This document shows positions 33,878 to 42,872 of a stretch of DNA of 64,000 nt, one piece after another. The number at the start of each line of letters is the position of its first letter. Positions within the stretch are counted from its first letter, which is position 1. The DNA comes from Mycolicibacterium septicum DSM 44393 (GTDB taxonomy: Bacteria; Actinomycetota; Actinomycetes; Mycobacteriales; Mycobacteriaceae): NCBI RefSeq assembly GCF_000455325.1, contig NZ_HG322953.1, positions 748,612-812,611 of the forward strand, written 5' to 3'. The position numbers and the translations under genes were made by a program. Below the pieces are notes generated by a model. It did no database searches. It had not been told where the DNA came from and saw nothing but the letters and a program-made list of their open reading frames with translations.

Positions 33878-34726
33878 GTGACTGACGTCGGTGCCATGTC
33901 CTGGCTGCAAGTGGTTGTGTTGTCGATTGTCCAGGGGCTCACCGAGTTTCTGCCGGTCTCGTCCTCGGGGCACCTCGCGATCACCTCGCGCGTGTTCTTC
34001 GACGACGACGCCGGCGCCTCGTTCACAGCGGTCACCCAGCTGGGGACCGAGCTCGCGGTGCTGGTCTACTTCGCCCGCGATATCGGCCGGATCATCAAGG
34101 CCTGGTTCAGCGGGTTGTTCAACGGGGCGCACCGGTCCGCTGACTACTGGCTGGGCTGGTGGGTGATCATCGGCAGCATCCCGATCGGGGTGTTCGGGTT
34201 GCTGTTCAAGGACGAAATCCGTACCGGCGCACGCAATCTGTGGCTGGTGGCCTCGGCGCTCATCGTGTTCTCGGCGGTGATCGCGGCGGCCGAGTACTAC
34301 GGCAGGCAGATTCGTCGCGTCGAGCAGCTGACCTGGCGCGACAGCATCATCGTCGGCCTGGCCCAGTGTCTGGCCCTGGTACCCGGGGTCTCCCGCTCGG
34401 GCGCGACCATCAGCGCGGGTCTGTTCCTGGGCATGGAGCGCGAGCTGGCCGCCCGGTTCGGTTTCCTGCTGGCGATCCCGGCTGTGTTCGCCTCGGGCAT
34501 CTTCTCCCTGCCCGATGCCTTCCACCCGGTCGGGGAGGGGATGAGCGCCAGCGGAGCCCAACTGCTGGTGGCCACCGTGATCGCGTTCGTCGTAGGCTTC
34601 GCGGCCATCGCCTGGTTCCTGAAATTCCTGGTGTCGCACAGCATGTACTGGTTCGTCGGCTACCGGGTGGTGCTGGGCGTGGTGGTGCTGGCGCTACTGG
34701 GTACCGGCGTGGTTGCCGCACAATGA
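33878..34726 (+). CDS. uppP: Undecaprenyl/decaprenyl-diphosphatase UppP (BacA)
   Basis: The 282-aa integral membrane phosphatase recycles the polyprenyl-diphosphate carrier of cell-wall synthesis. The active-site motifs are QGLTEFLPVSSSGHLAI and PGVSRSGATISAGLFLGMER, and multiple TM helices are present. It starts at GTG 33878 and is the orthologue of Rv2136c. A histidine phosphatase follows 39 bp later. Confidence 0.96.
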   Translation: MTDVGAMSWLQVVVLSIVQGLTEFLPVSSSGHLAITSRVFFDDDAGASFTAVTQLGTELAVLVYFARDIGRIIKAWFSGLFNGAHRSADYWLGWWVIIGSIPIGVFGLLFKDEIRTGARNLWLVASALIVFSAVIAAAEYYGRQIRRVEQLTWRDSIIVGLAQCLALVPGVSRSGATISAGLFLGMERELAARFGFLLAIPAVFASGIFSLPDAFHPVGEGMSASGAQLLVATVIAFVVGFAAIAWFLKFLVSHSMYWFVGYRVVLGVVVLALLGTGVVAAQ

Positions 34727-34765
34727 TCGAGGCCAGAGGAGAGGGCTCGCGATGAGGACTGACAA

Positions 34766-35437
34766 ATGACGGTGATCCTGCTCCGGCACGGCCGATCGAC
34801 ATCGAACACCGCGCATACGCTGGCCGGCCGCAGCGAGGGCGTCGACCTCGACGAGCGTGGTGCCGAACAGGCCGCCGGCCTGGTCGCGCGCATCGGCGAG
34901 CTGCCGGTGACCGCGATCGTGCACTCGCCGCTGTTGCGCTGCGTGCGCACGGTGACGCCGCTGGCCCAGGCGCTCGCGCTGCAGCCGATCGTCGACGACC
35001 GGCTCACCGAGGTCGACTACGGCAGCTGGACCGGCCGTGCCATCGGCGAGCTGGTCAAGGAGCCGCTGTGGGCCGTGGTGCAGCAGCAGCCCAGCGCGGC
35101 GGTGTTTCCCGAGGGCGAGGGCCTGGCCCAGGTCCAGGCCCGCGCGGTCGCCGCGGTGCGCGAGCGTGACCGCGCACTGGCCGAAGAGCATGGCGCCGAC
35201 GTGTTGTGGGTGGCCTGCACACACGGAGACGTGATCAAGGCGGTGCTGGCCGATGCACTGGGCGTGCATCTGGACGGATTCCAGCGGATCACCGCCGACC
35301 CGGCGTCGATGAGCGTCATCCGCTACACCGACCTCCGCCCATTCGTGATGCATATCAACCACACCGGTGCGCAGTTGAGCGCTGGGCTGGCGGCCAAACC
35401 CGCCACCGACGCTGTGGTGGGTGGGTCCACCAACTGA
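34766..35437 (+). CDS. Histidine phosphatase family protein (MSMEG_4193/Rv2135c type)
   Basis: The 223-aa phosphoglycerate-mutase-like acid phosphatase has the phosphohistidine motif VILLRHGRSTSN at the N-terminus and the second catalytic His in VACTHGDVIKAVL. The substrate is not known. It belongs to the conserved uppP-histidine phosphatase-DUF3090-SCO1664-cysQ-mshC string of actinobacteria. Confidence 0.92.
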   Translation: MTVILLRHGRSTSNTAHTLAGRSEGVDLDERGAEQAAGLVARIGELPVTAIVHSPLLRCVRTVTPLAQALALQPIVDDRLTEVDYGSWTGRAIGELVKEPLWAVVQQQPSAAVFPEGEGLAQVQARAVAAVRERDRALAEEHGADVLWVACTHGDVIKAVLADALGVHLDGFQRITADPASMSVIRYTDLRPFVMHINHTGAQLSAGLAAKPATDAVVGGSTN

Positions 35438-35472
35438 CCCGCGGTACCGCTACCGGTATTTTGGAAGGTGCC

Positions 35473-36060
35473 ATGGCCCGCGCAATTCATGTTTTCCGCA
35501 CTCCCGACCGCTTTGTGGCCGGGACCGTCGGCCAACCCGGCAACAGGACGTTCTACCTGCAGGCTGTCCACGACAAACGGGTGATCTCGGTGATCTTGGA
35601 GAAGCAGCAGGTCGCAGTGCTGGCCGAGCGTATCGCTGCCCTGTTGACCGAGATCAACCGCCGCTTCGGCACGCCGATCCCGCCGGACACCGGTGAGGTG
35701 AATGATCTGCTGCCCCTGGTGACCCCGGTCGACGCCGAGTTCCGCGTCGGGACGATGGGACTGGGCTGGGATTCGGAGGCGCAGACCGTCGTGGTGGAGC
35801 TGCTCGCGGTGTCCGAAGGCGAGTTCGACGCCTCGGTGGTCCTCGACGACGCCGAGGAAGGGCCCGACGCCGTGCGGGTGTTCCTCACCCCGGAGTCGGC
35901 CCGGGAGTTCGCCACCCGGTCCAACCGGGTGATCTCGGCCGGGCGCCCGCCATGCCCACTGTGCGATGAGCCGCTGGACCCCGACGGTCACATCTGTGTG
36001 CGTACCAACGGTTATCGCCGCGGTGAGGTGGCCGGGTCCGAAGATGACACAGAAACCTAG
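35473..36060 (+). CDS. DUF3090 family protein
   Basis: The 195-aa protein (same length as Rv2134c, from memory) has a conserved N-terminus RAIHVFRTPDRFVAGTVGQP and a C-terminal zinc-ribbon-like motif RPPCPLCDEPLDPDGHICVR (two CxxC/CxxxxxxC-type Cys pairs with His). The function is unknown. It overlaps the next gene by 17 bp and is conserved beside SCO1664-family kinase-like proteins and mshC. Confidence 0.92.
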   Translation: MARAIHVFRTPDRFVAGTVGQPGNRTFYLQAVHDKRVISVILEKQQVAVLAERIAALLTEINRRFGTPIPPDTGEVNDLLPLVTPVDAEFRVGTMGLGWDSEAQTVVVELLAVSEGEFDASVVLDDAEEGPDAVRVFLTPESAREFATRSNRVISAGRPPCPLCDEPLDPDGHICVRTNGYRRGEVAGSEDDTET

Positions 36061-36879
36061 CCCCGATCCGGATCCCGACCCCGACGATGACACGGTCCTG
36101 GCCGACGGTGAACTGACGGTGATCGGCCGGATCCGATCGGCCAGCAACGCCACCTTCCTGTGTGAGGCGACCTCCGGTGAGCAGCAGGTCCATTGCGTGT
36201 ACAAGCCGATCCGGGGCGAGGCGCCGCTGTGGGACTTCCCCGACGGCACATTGGCCGGCCGCGAGCTGAGCGCGTATCTGGTGTCGGCTGCATTGGGCTG
36301 GAATATCGTGCCGCGCACCATTATTCGGGACGGGCCTGCCGGTCCGGGCATGCTGCAGCTGTGGGTGGATCAGCCCGGGGACCAGGTGGGGGATGAACCC
36401 GATTCCGGCCCCGATCTGGTGGACCTGCTGCCCGCCGGGCACCTGCCGCCCGGATTCCTGCCGATCCTGCAGGCCTACGACTACGCCGGCGACGAGGTGA
36501 CGCTGGTGCACGCCGACGATCCCCGGTTGTTCCGGATGGCGGTGTTCGACGTGCTGATCAACAACGCCGACCGCAAGGGTGGGCACATCCTGGCCGGCCT
36601 GGACGGGGCGTGTACGGCGTCGACCACGGGGTGAGCCTGCACGTCGAGGACAAGCTGCGGACCGTGTTGTGGGGCTGGGCCGGCAAGCCCGTCGACGACG
36701 AAACCCTGGCCGATGTCGCGGCGCTGCGCGACGGGTTCGCCGACCTGGCCGAGCAGTTGTGTGCGCACATCACCGAAGTCGAGATCGCCGCGTTGAGGTC
36801 CAGAATTGTTGGGCTACTGAGCAATCCGGTGATGCCGACGCCTGATCGGCACCGGCCGATCCCGTGGCCCGCCTTCTAG
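36044..36879 (+). pseudogene. SCO1664 family protein (PI3/4-kinase-like fold), frameshifted
   Basis: The first reading frame (36044 to the TGA at 36632-36634) encodes a protein with ELTVIGRIRSASNATFLCEA, VYKPIRGEAPLWDFPDGTLA and FDVLINNADRKGGHIL, the last being the kinase-like catalytic block. Just after AGLDGA the frame breaks. The expected continuation VYGVDHGVSLHVEDKLRTVL and the rest of the domain is in the +2 frame from 36610 to 36879. Restoring one G in GGGGCG (36605-36610) would rejoin the two. The full protein would be about 278 aa. It is either real decay or a base-calling error in a G run. Confidence 0.85.
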
Positions 36880-36909
36880 CCGGCGCGCCCGGGGCCATCG
36901 AACGATCTC

Positions 36910-37584
36910 CTACTGCGGTAGGGGCTTTCGCCATTGGGAAACATCGAGCTCGATGCGGCTGCGATGCGATCCCGACCATGAGGCGCCGAGGCCGAAATGG
37001 TTGGCCAGCACCACGATCCGTTCGCCCACCAAGGTGTCGGTGCGCTCGGTGATCTCGGCGACCGCCGCCTCGTCACCGGCGGCGGCAGCACGCACCACCG
37101 AGTCCGGCAACGCCGGGTGGGGCCGAAACGAGCTGAAACCCAGATACAGGGTCGGTTCGGCATCGCCCAGCCGCAGCGCATCCTGCTCGTGGAAATAGGT
37201 GTAGGCCCACTCCCGATAGCGGTACCAGTCCTCGGATTCCGGGTTGGGGGAGCGCTCGTCATCGATGTCGTGCGTCGCGCAGGTGGCACAGCAGGAGAAA
37301 CACATCCGGGCCAGGATGCCCTCGGATTCGAGCTGGGCGAAGGTGTACTGCAAGCGGCCGTAGTCGCCGGTGTCGGCCCAGGAAGCCTGCTCGGCCAGGC
37401 GCCGGCGCCACATCGAATCCACCAGTTCGGCCGCTTCCGCGGGATCGACCACGCCAGAGTCATCGACCCATTCGTGTGCCATGTCGAGGATTTCGTCGTA
37501 CCCCCAGAACCCGGCGACCAGGTGAGAACGGAGAAAAGCACTGAGCTCGTCGCGGTCGCCGGTTTGCCAGTCGAGGCTGCGCAT
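36910..37584 (-). CDS. Conserved hypothetical protein with Cys cluster (DUF6891-like)
   Basis: This 224-aa soluble protein has a central Cys-rich motif RMCFSCCATCATHDIDDE that could bind metal, followed by YREWAYTYFHEQDA. The N-terminal part LDWQTGDRDELSAFLRSHLV is helical. It resembles a family I recall as DUF6891, with moderate certainty. It is convergent with the frameshifted SCO1664-family gene. The function is unknown. Confidence 0.75.
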   Translation of the reverse strand: MRSLDWQTGDRDELSAFLRSHLVAGFWGYDEILDMAHEWVDDSGVVDPAEAAELVDSMWRRRLAEQASWADTGDYGRLQYTFAQLESEGILARMCFSCCATCATHDIDDERSPNPESEDWYRYREWAYTYFHEQDALRLGDAEPTLYLGFSSFRPHPALPDSVVRAAAAGDEAAVAEITERTDTLVGERIVVLANHFGLGASWSGSHRSRIELDVSQWRKPLPQ

Positions 37585-37643
37585 GGACCGACCCTAGCGC
37601 CGTAACCGACCCCGTCAGTGCACCAATCGGGGCCTGGCCCTGA

Positions 37644-38675
37644 TTACCGCGTCGGGATGGGATTTCGCGCGCGTACCTGCGAGACCACCGCGCGGATCGC
37701 GTCGACGACTGCGTCAGGTCTTTCCAGCTGAATGACGTGGCTGGAATCGTCGAGCTTGCGATGCGTGCTCTGGGTCGACCAGCTCGCTTCCTCCACCTGC
37801 ATCTCCCACCAGGCCTGTTGCATTCGGTCGAACTGGTCATGGGTCATGCCGGTGCCTGCCTGCTCGGATTCGCTGTATGCGCTCCAGGGCTTGCCGCGGG
37901 ACAGGACGGCCAGTGGTCGGTCGCCCAGGTCGCGGAAGGTCCCCGCTTCCTGCAACGTGGCCTCCATCGCGTCGGCCTCGTCGAATGAGGCGGCAAGTGA
38001 GACGGGCTGGTAGGCACCGATCGCGGCCACCACATCGGGCGGTAGTTCCGGCACGGTCGGCTCGGGAATGAGCAGGCGCGGCAAGCCCGTCCACGCCAGG
38101 TACCGCAGGACTTTGAACACCGCGGGGATGCCGTCTTCCAGGTGTCCGGTCGCGGCAGCCAACCGGCCGGTTTGATCCGGGTGGGCAGCATCGACGAAGA
38201 CCAGGCCGGCCACTTCGCTGCCGTGGTACTTGGTGAAGATCATGGCGAGGGGCCCGCCGAGCGATGCCCCGACCATGACGTAGGGCGACGATTCGTTCGC
38301 TGTCCGCAGCGTTCGCTGAAGATCGGCGACAACCGCGACAGGGTCACGTGGCCCGGCGCCCACAGATTCACTCCACATGAGTCCGGCGCGATCGTACGAA
38401 CACACCCGGGTGAAGCCGGCCACCTGGTGATGCACCGGGAACCACAACGCGGAACCGCTCGTGTCGGCACCGGATTCGAGCACCACTGTCGGCGAGCCGT
38501 GGCCGCGGCAGTCGAGATGAACGGCGCGCCCGCCGATATCGATCATCCTGCCCGGCGCCGGAAACTGAGCGGCGGCGCGGTTTCGTTCGATCTGTTCCCA
38601 CGCCGCGCCCGACCCGATCGCCACGATCACCGTCGCCAGGGCGCACAGCAGGATGACTTTGACCGGTCTCCTCAC
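37644..38675 (-). CDS. Membrane-anchored or secreted alpha/beta hydrolase
   Basis: The 343-aa protein has an N-terminal hydrophobic segment (VILLCALATVIVAIGSGAAW) serving as a signal anchor. The alpha/beta hydrolase fold follows: the oxyanion region is VVLESGADTSGSALW, the nucleophile elbow is VGASLGGPLA, and the likely catalytic His is in DSSHVIQLERPDAVV. It is divergent from cysQ (78-bp gap). The substrate is unknown. Confidence 0.88.
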   Translation of the reverse strand: MRRPVKVILLCALATVIVAIGSGAAWEQIERNRAAAQFPAPGRMIDIGGRAVHLDCRGHGSPTVVLESGADTSGSALWFPVHHQVAGFTRVCSYDRAGLMWSESVGAGPRDPVAVVADLQRTLRTANESSPYVMVGASLGGPLAMIFTKYHGSEVAGLVFVDAAHPDQTGRLAAATGHLEDGIPAVFKVLRYLAWTGLPRLLIPEPTVPELPPDVVAAIGAYQPVSLAASFDEADAMEATLQEAGTFRDLGDRPLAVLSRGKPWSAYSESEQAGTGMTHDQFDRMQQAWWEMQVEEASWSTQSTHRKLDDSSHVIQLERPDAVVDAIRAVVSQVRARNPIPTR

Positions 38676-38753
38676 GCTGCCAAGTTACTGGTGCGCCGGC
38701 GCGACCCGGGCCCCGATCCGACACCGGTATTGCGTGGCGTCGATACTTACCGG

Positions 38754-39515
38754 GTGCACTCGACCGACGCCGACCTGGCTGCCGCAGTGGCCAAGGAGGC
38801 CGGTGAGTTGTTGTTGGCCGTGCGCGAGGAGGTCGGTTTCTACGACCCGTATTACCTCGGCGACGAAGGGGACCGGCGGTCCAACGCGCTGATCCTCGAT
38901 CGTCTGGCCCAGGCCCGCCCCGGTGATTCCGTGCTCAGCGAGGAGGCGGTCGATGACCTTGCCCGCGTCGAGGCCGACCGGGTCTGGATCGTCGATCCGG
39001 TGGACGGCACGCACGAGTTCTCCTTGCCGGGCCGTGAGGACTGGGCGGTGCACATCGCCCTGTGGCAGCGCTCGGTGGGTGCCGACGGGGGCCTGTCGGA
39101 TGCGGTGGTGGCCCTGCCCGCCCGGGGTGAGGTGTACCGCAGCGATACGGTCGCCCCGCCCGGGCCGCGGCGACCCGGCCCCCTGTTGATCACCGCGAGC
39201 TCCAACCGCCCCCCGGCGGTGCTGTGGCGGATACGTGAGCAGCTCGACTTCCGGATGGTGCGCATCGGCTCGGCCGGGGCCAAGGCGATGGCCGTGGTGC
39301 GCGGCGACGTCGACGCGTACATCCACGCCGGCGGGCAGTGGGAGTGGGATTCGGCCGCGCCGGCCGGTGTGGTGATGGCCGCCGGCCTGCACGCGTCCCG
39401 GCTGGACGGCTCGGAGCTGCGTTACAACCGCGCCGATCCCTATCTGCCTGATTTCGTCATGTGCCGCAAAGAGCTGGCGCCGATCCTGCTCGAGGCCATC
39501 GGGGCGGCCCGGTGA
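38754..39515 (+). CDS. cysQ: 3'(2'),5'-bisphosphate nucleotidase CysQ
   Basis: The 253-aa inositol-monophosphatase-fold enzyme removes the 3'-phosphate from PAP/PAPS and so controls sulfate assimilation flux. Metal sites are in DSVLSEEAVDD and the signature WIVDPVDGTHEFSLPGREDW; the C-terminal substrate block is GGQWEWDSAAPAGVV. GTG 38754 is the chosen start; the upstream frame stays open but does not align. It is the orthologue of Rv2131c, next to mshC as in other mycobacteria. Confidence 0.93.
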   Translation: MHSTDADLAAAVAKEAGELLLAVREEVGFYDPYYLGDEGDRRSNALILDRLAQARPGDSVLSEEAVDDLARVEADRVWIVDPVDGTHEFSLPGREDWAVHIALWQRSVGADGGLSDAVVALPARGEVYRSDTVAPPGPRRPGPLLITASSNRPPAVLWRIREQLDFRMVRIGSAGAKAMAVVRGDVDAYIHAGGQWEWDSAAPAGVVMAAGLHASRLDGSELRYNRADPYLPDFVMCRKELAPILLEAIGAAR

Positions 39516-39642
39516 GCGTTCTCCGTTGCGAGCCGACGGGGGATGCGGGAATGAAACCGGCGGCGGCATTGTCTGACTTGCTGAACTGTGTGGGACCGAC
39601 CGGCGGGAGGCCGTCCTGAGCGAGCACCTTAGAGTCGAGACC

Positions 39643-40794
39643 ATGCGATCGTGGTCGGCACCGTCAATTCCGGTGCTGGAAGGACGTGGTCCGCAGCTGC
39701 GGTTGTACGACAGCGCCGACCGCCAGGTACGGCCGGTGACCCCCGGGCCGACCGCCACCATGTACGTATGTGGCATCACCCCGTATGACGCCACGCATCT
39801 CGGCCATGCCGCGACCTACCTGACCTTCGATCTGGTGTACCGGCTGTGGCTGGACGCCGGACACACCGTGCACTACGTGCAGAACGTCACCGATGTGGAC
39901 GATCCGTTGTTCGAACGGGCCGATCGTGACGGCATCGACTGGCGCGACCTCGGGGACCGCGAAACCCAGCTGTTCCGCGACGACATGGCAGCCCTGCGTG
40001 TGCTGCCGCCGCGCGACTACGTCGCCGCCACCGACGCGATCACCGAGGTGGTCGAGCTCGTGGAGAAGATGCTGGCCTCCGGTGCGGCCTACGTGGTCGA
40101 CGACGCCGAATATCCCGACGTGTACTACCGCGCCGACGCCACGGTGCAATTCGGCTACGAGTCGGGCTATGACCGCGAGACCATGCTGCGGCTGTTCGGC
40201 GAGCGAGGCGGTGACCCGGACCGTGCCGGCAAGGGCGACGAACTCGACGCCCTGCTGTGGCGGGCTCAGCGTCCCGGTGAGCCCAGCTGGCCCTCACCCT
40301 TCGGCGCGGGCCGGCCCGGCTGGCACGTCGAGTGCTCGGCCATCGCGCTCACCCGCATCGGCTCCGGTCTGGACATCCAGGGCGGCGGCAGCGATCTGAT
40401 GTTCCCGCACCACGAGTTCTCCGCCGCGCATGCCGAATCCGTCACGGGGGAGCGGCGTTTCGCCCGCCACTACGTCCACGCGGGCATGATCGGCTGGGAC
40501 GGGCACAAGATGAGCAAGAGCCGCGGCAACCTGGTGCTGGTCTCGCGGCTGCGCGCCGACGGTGTCGACCCGTCGGCGGTCCGCCTCGGCCTGTTCGCGG
40601 GCCACTACCGGTCGGACCGGTTCTGGAGCGATGCGGTGCTCGAAGAGGCCAACGCCCGGCTGAAGCACTGGCGCAGCGCCACCGCGCTGCCCGCCGGTCC
40701 CGACACCGCCGACGTGGTGGCGCGGGTGCGCCAGTACCTCGCCGACGATCTCGACACCCCCGAAAGCTCTTGCTGCACTGGATGGTTGGTGTAA
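39643..40794 (+). CDS. mshC: Mycothiol ligase MshC, C-terminus altered by frameshift
   Basis: MshC joins cysteine to GlcN-Ins, the ATP-dependent step of mycothiol synthesis, and is a paralogue of cysteinyl-tRNA synthetase. Visible parts are MYVCGITPYDATHLGHAATY (Zn Cys and HIGH-like site), HVECSAIALTRIG and the KMSKS loop GHKMSKSRGNL. The reading frame diverges after ADDLDTP and ends SSCCTGWLV at 40794. The conserved tail (ALAALDGW ... VDALLGVEL) lies in the next frame up to 40882. Removing one C from the CCCCC run at 40757-40761 restores a full protein of about 412 aa, the known length for MshC. Confidence 0.93.
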   Translation: MRSWSAPSIPVLEGRGPQLRLYDSADRQVRPVTPGPTATMYVCGITPYDATHLGHAATYLTFDLVYRLWLDAGHTVHYVQNVTDVDDPLFERADRDGIDWRDLGDRETQLFRDDMAALRVLPPRDYVAATDAITEVVELVEKMLASGAAYVVDDAEYPDVYYRADATVQFGYESGYDRETMLRLFGERGGDPDRAGKGDELDALLWRAQRPGEPSWPSPFGAGRPGWHVECSAIALTRIGSGLDIQGGGSDLMFPHHEFSAAHAESVTGERRFARHYVHAGMIGWDGHKMSKSRGNLVLVSRLRADGVDPSAVRLGLFAGHYRSDRFWSDAVLEEANARLKHWRSATALPAGPDTADVVARVRQYLADDLDTPESSCCTGWLV

Positions 40795-40882
40795 CGATGC
40801 GCTGACCTACGGCGGCCATGATCCGGCCGCGCCACGGCAGGTCGCCGACACCGTTGATGCGCTGCTGGGAGTCGAACTCTAG
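40795..40882 (+). other. Displaced C-terminal coding tail of mshC
   Basis: This frame continues the MshC family C-terminus (NDALTYGGHDPAAPRQVADT, then VDALLGVEL) to a TAG at 40880-40882. It is out of frame with the upstream part because of the extra C at 40757-40761. There is no independent start codon with a ribosome site, so it is not a separate gene. Confidence 0.8.
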
Positions 40883-40920
40883 ACCTCGTCGGGCGCGCCC
40901 GGGTGCGGTACGTTTCGGCC

Positions 40921-41805
40921 ATGGGTTCTGTGAACGGGAAAGTCGTCTTCATCACCGGCGGTGCACGCGGCATCGGCGCCGAGGTGGCCCGCAGGCTGCG
41001 GCGCAGGGGCGCCAAACTGGTGCTCACCGACCTCGATGAGGCGCCGTTGAGTGCGCTGGCCGCCGAACTCGGCGAGGAGCACGTGCTGACCGCGCTGGCC
41101 GACGTGCGCGATCTGGCCGCCATGCAGAAGGCCGCCGATGCCGCCGTCGAGCGGTTCGGCGGCATCGACATCGTGATGGCCAACGCGGGCATCGCCAGCT
41201 TCGGTTCGGTCATGCAGGTGGATCCCGAGGCGTTCAAGCGGGTCGTCGACATCAACGTCGTGGGGGTGTTCAACACCGTGCGCGCCACGTTGCCCGCGGT
41301 CGTCAAGCGTCGCGGGTACGTACTGGTGGTGTCCTCACTCGCGGCGTTCACCTCGGCACCCGGACTGGCCGCCTATCACGCCTCCAAGGCCGGCGCCGAG
41401 TACTTCGCCAACACGCTGCGCCTGGAGGTGGCCCACCTCGGTGTCGACGTGGGCTCGGCCCACATGAGCTGGATCGACACCCCTCTGGTGCAGGACGCCA
41501 AGTCGGACCTGTCGGCGTTCCAGGAGATGCTGTCCAAGCTGCCGCCGCCGCTGAACCGGACCACCACCGTCGACGCCTGCGGCGCGGCGTTCGTCAAGGG
41601 CATCGAGGGACGCAAGAAGCGCATCTACAGCCCGGAGTGGGTCGGGGTGTTCCGCTGGATCCGGCCGTTCGTCACGACGCCGCTGGCGGAGCGCGACATC
41701 CTCAAATTCACCCCGACGCTGCTGCCGAAATTGGACGCGGAGGCGGCCGCACTCGGGCGCTCGACCAGCGCCCGCATCGAGGCGCTGGAGAAGCCGGAGT
41801 CCTAG
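40921..41805 (+). CDS. Short-chain dehydrogenase/reductase (Rv2129c-like)
   Basis: The 294-aa classical SDR has the cofactor motif FITGGARGIGAEVARRL, NAG in VMANAGIASFG, and the catalytic Ser and Tyr-x-x-x-Lys in VVSSLAAF and AAYHASKAG. Asp after beta-2 (LTDLDE) suggests NAD preference. ATG 40921 follows mshC by 38 bp (restored tail). The substrate is unknown. Confidence 0.9.
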   Translation: MGSVNGKVVFITGGARGIGAEVARRLRRRGAKLVLTDLDEAPLSALAAELGEEHVLTALADVRDLAAMQKAADAAVERFGGIDIVMANAGIASFGSVMQVDPEAFKRVVDINVVGVFNTVRATLPAVVKRRGYVLVVSSLAAFTSAPGLAAYHASKAGAEYFANTLRLEVAHLGVDVGSAHMSWIDTPLVQDAKSDLSAFQEMLSKLPPPLNRTTTVDACGAAFVKGIEGRKKRIYSPEWVGVFRWIRPFVTTPLAERDILKFTPTLLPKLDAEAAALGRSTSARIEALEKPES

Positions 41806-41814
41806 CGGCATCAA

Positions 41815-41877
41815 CGCCGAGCGGCCAGTTATGACACGTGATCCGGCAGTTTCCGTGCACTAAGTGGCCACTCGGCG
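41815..41877. repeat. Palindromic intergenic element between convergent genes
   Basis: CGCCGAGCGGCCA (41815-41827) pairs with TGGCCACTCGGCG (41865-41877) over 13 bp with a single G-T type mismatch. The interior holds CACGTG and further partial pairing. It fills the gap between the SDR and PAC2 stops. It differs in sequence from the element at 30967 but has the same placement and size. Confidence 0.6.
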
Positions 41878-41892
41878 GGAATCCAGGGGAAC

Positions 41893-42771
41893 TCAGCGGC
41901 CTCTGCGCCGCAGGTAGCGCTCGAACTCGGCCGCCAGCGCGTCGCCGTCGATCTTGCCGAGCACCTCGTGCATGTCGACCTCGGCGTCGCCGCGCTGTTC
42001 CAACGAGGCGACGTACTCCGCGATCTCCTCGTCCTCGGCGGTCATCTCGGTGACGGCCTGCTCCCACTCCTCGGCGGCGGCGGGCAGGTCGGCCAGCGGC
42101 ACCTCGACGTCCAGCACGTCCTCGACCCGGCGCAGCAGGGCGACTGTGGCCTTGGGACTGGGCGGCTGCGACACGTAGTGCGGTACCGCGGCCCAGAAGG
42201 TCACCGCCGGGATTCCGGCCTGCACGCAGGCATCCTGGAACACCCCGGCGATCCCGGTCGGCCCCTCGTAGCGGGTCTCCTCCAGGCCGAAGAACTTCGC
42301 CGACTCGGCCGAATACGCCGAGCCCGACACCGGCACCGGCCGGGTGTGCGGGGTATCGGCCAGCAGTGCGCCCAGGATCACGACGGTCTGCACGTTGAGC
42401 TTGTCGGCGATGGCCAGCAACTCGGCGCAGAAGGTGCGCCAGCGCATGTTGGGTTCGACGCCGTGCATCAACACCACGTCACGGTTGCTGCCCGGCGGAC
42501 GGCAGTGCGAGATCCGCATCGACGGCCATTCCAGCTCCCGTGTGACGCCGTCGACCTGGCGGATCACCGGGCGGTTCACCTGATAGTCGTAGTACGACTC
42601 GTCGTCGATCTCGACGATCGGCTGGGCCTCCCAGATCGCATCCAGGTGGTCCAGCGCGTCACTGGCCGCGTCGCCGGCGTCGTTCCAGCCCTCGAAGGCG
42701 GCCACGATGGTGGCGTCCTTCAATTCGGGCAGATTCATAGGCCGGCCGGCGTTCGGATACGACGGTGTCAC
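41893..42771 (-). CDS. PAC2 family protein (proteasome assembly chaperone-like)
   Basis: The 292-aa PAC2 superfamily protein is the orthologue of Rv2125, which has the same length from memory. Blocks include ATIVAAFEGWNDAGDAASDA, VVLMHGVEPNMRWRTF and GPTGIAGVFQDACVQAGIPA. A direct role in proteasome assembly is not shown for the bacterial members. The C-terminal part is a Glu-rich helical tail. Confidence 0.9.
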   Translation of the reverse strand: MTPSYPNAGRPMNLPELKDATIVAAFEGWNDAGDAASDALDHLDAIWEAQPIVEIDDESYYDYQVNRPVIRQVDGVTRELEWPSMRISHCRPPGSNRDVVLMHGVEPNMRWRTFCAELLAIADKLNVQTVVILGALLADTPHTRPVPVSGSAYSAESAKFFGLEETRYEGPTGIAGVFQDACVQAGIPAVTFWAAVPHYVSQPPSPKATVALLRRVEDVLDVEVPLADLPAAAEEWEQAVTEMTAEDEEIAEYVASLEQRGDAEVDMHEVLGKIDGDALAAEFERYLRRRGR

Positions 42772-42872
42772 ACGTTCAGCGTAAGCCTTGGAGAGTGCCG
42801 ATGAGCCCGTTGTGCGCGCGGGTCGCCGCCGCGCCGATCAGCCGGTTTGATAGACCGACTACCCTGTTTCAT

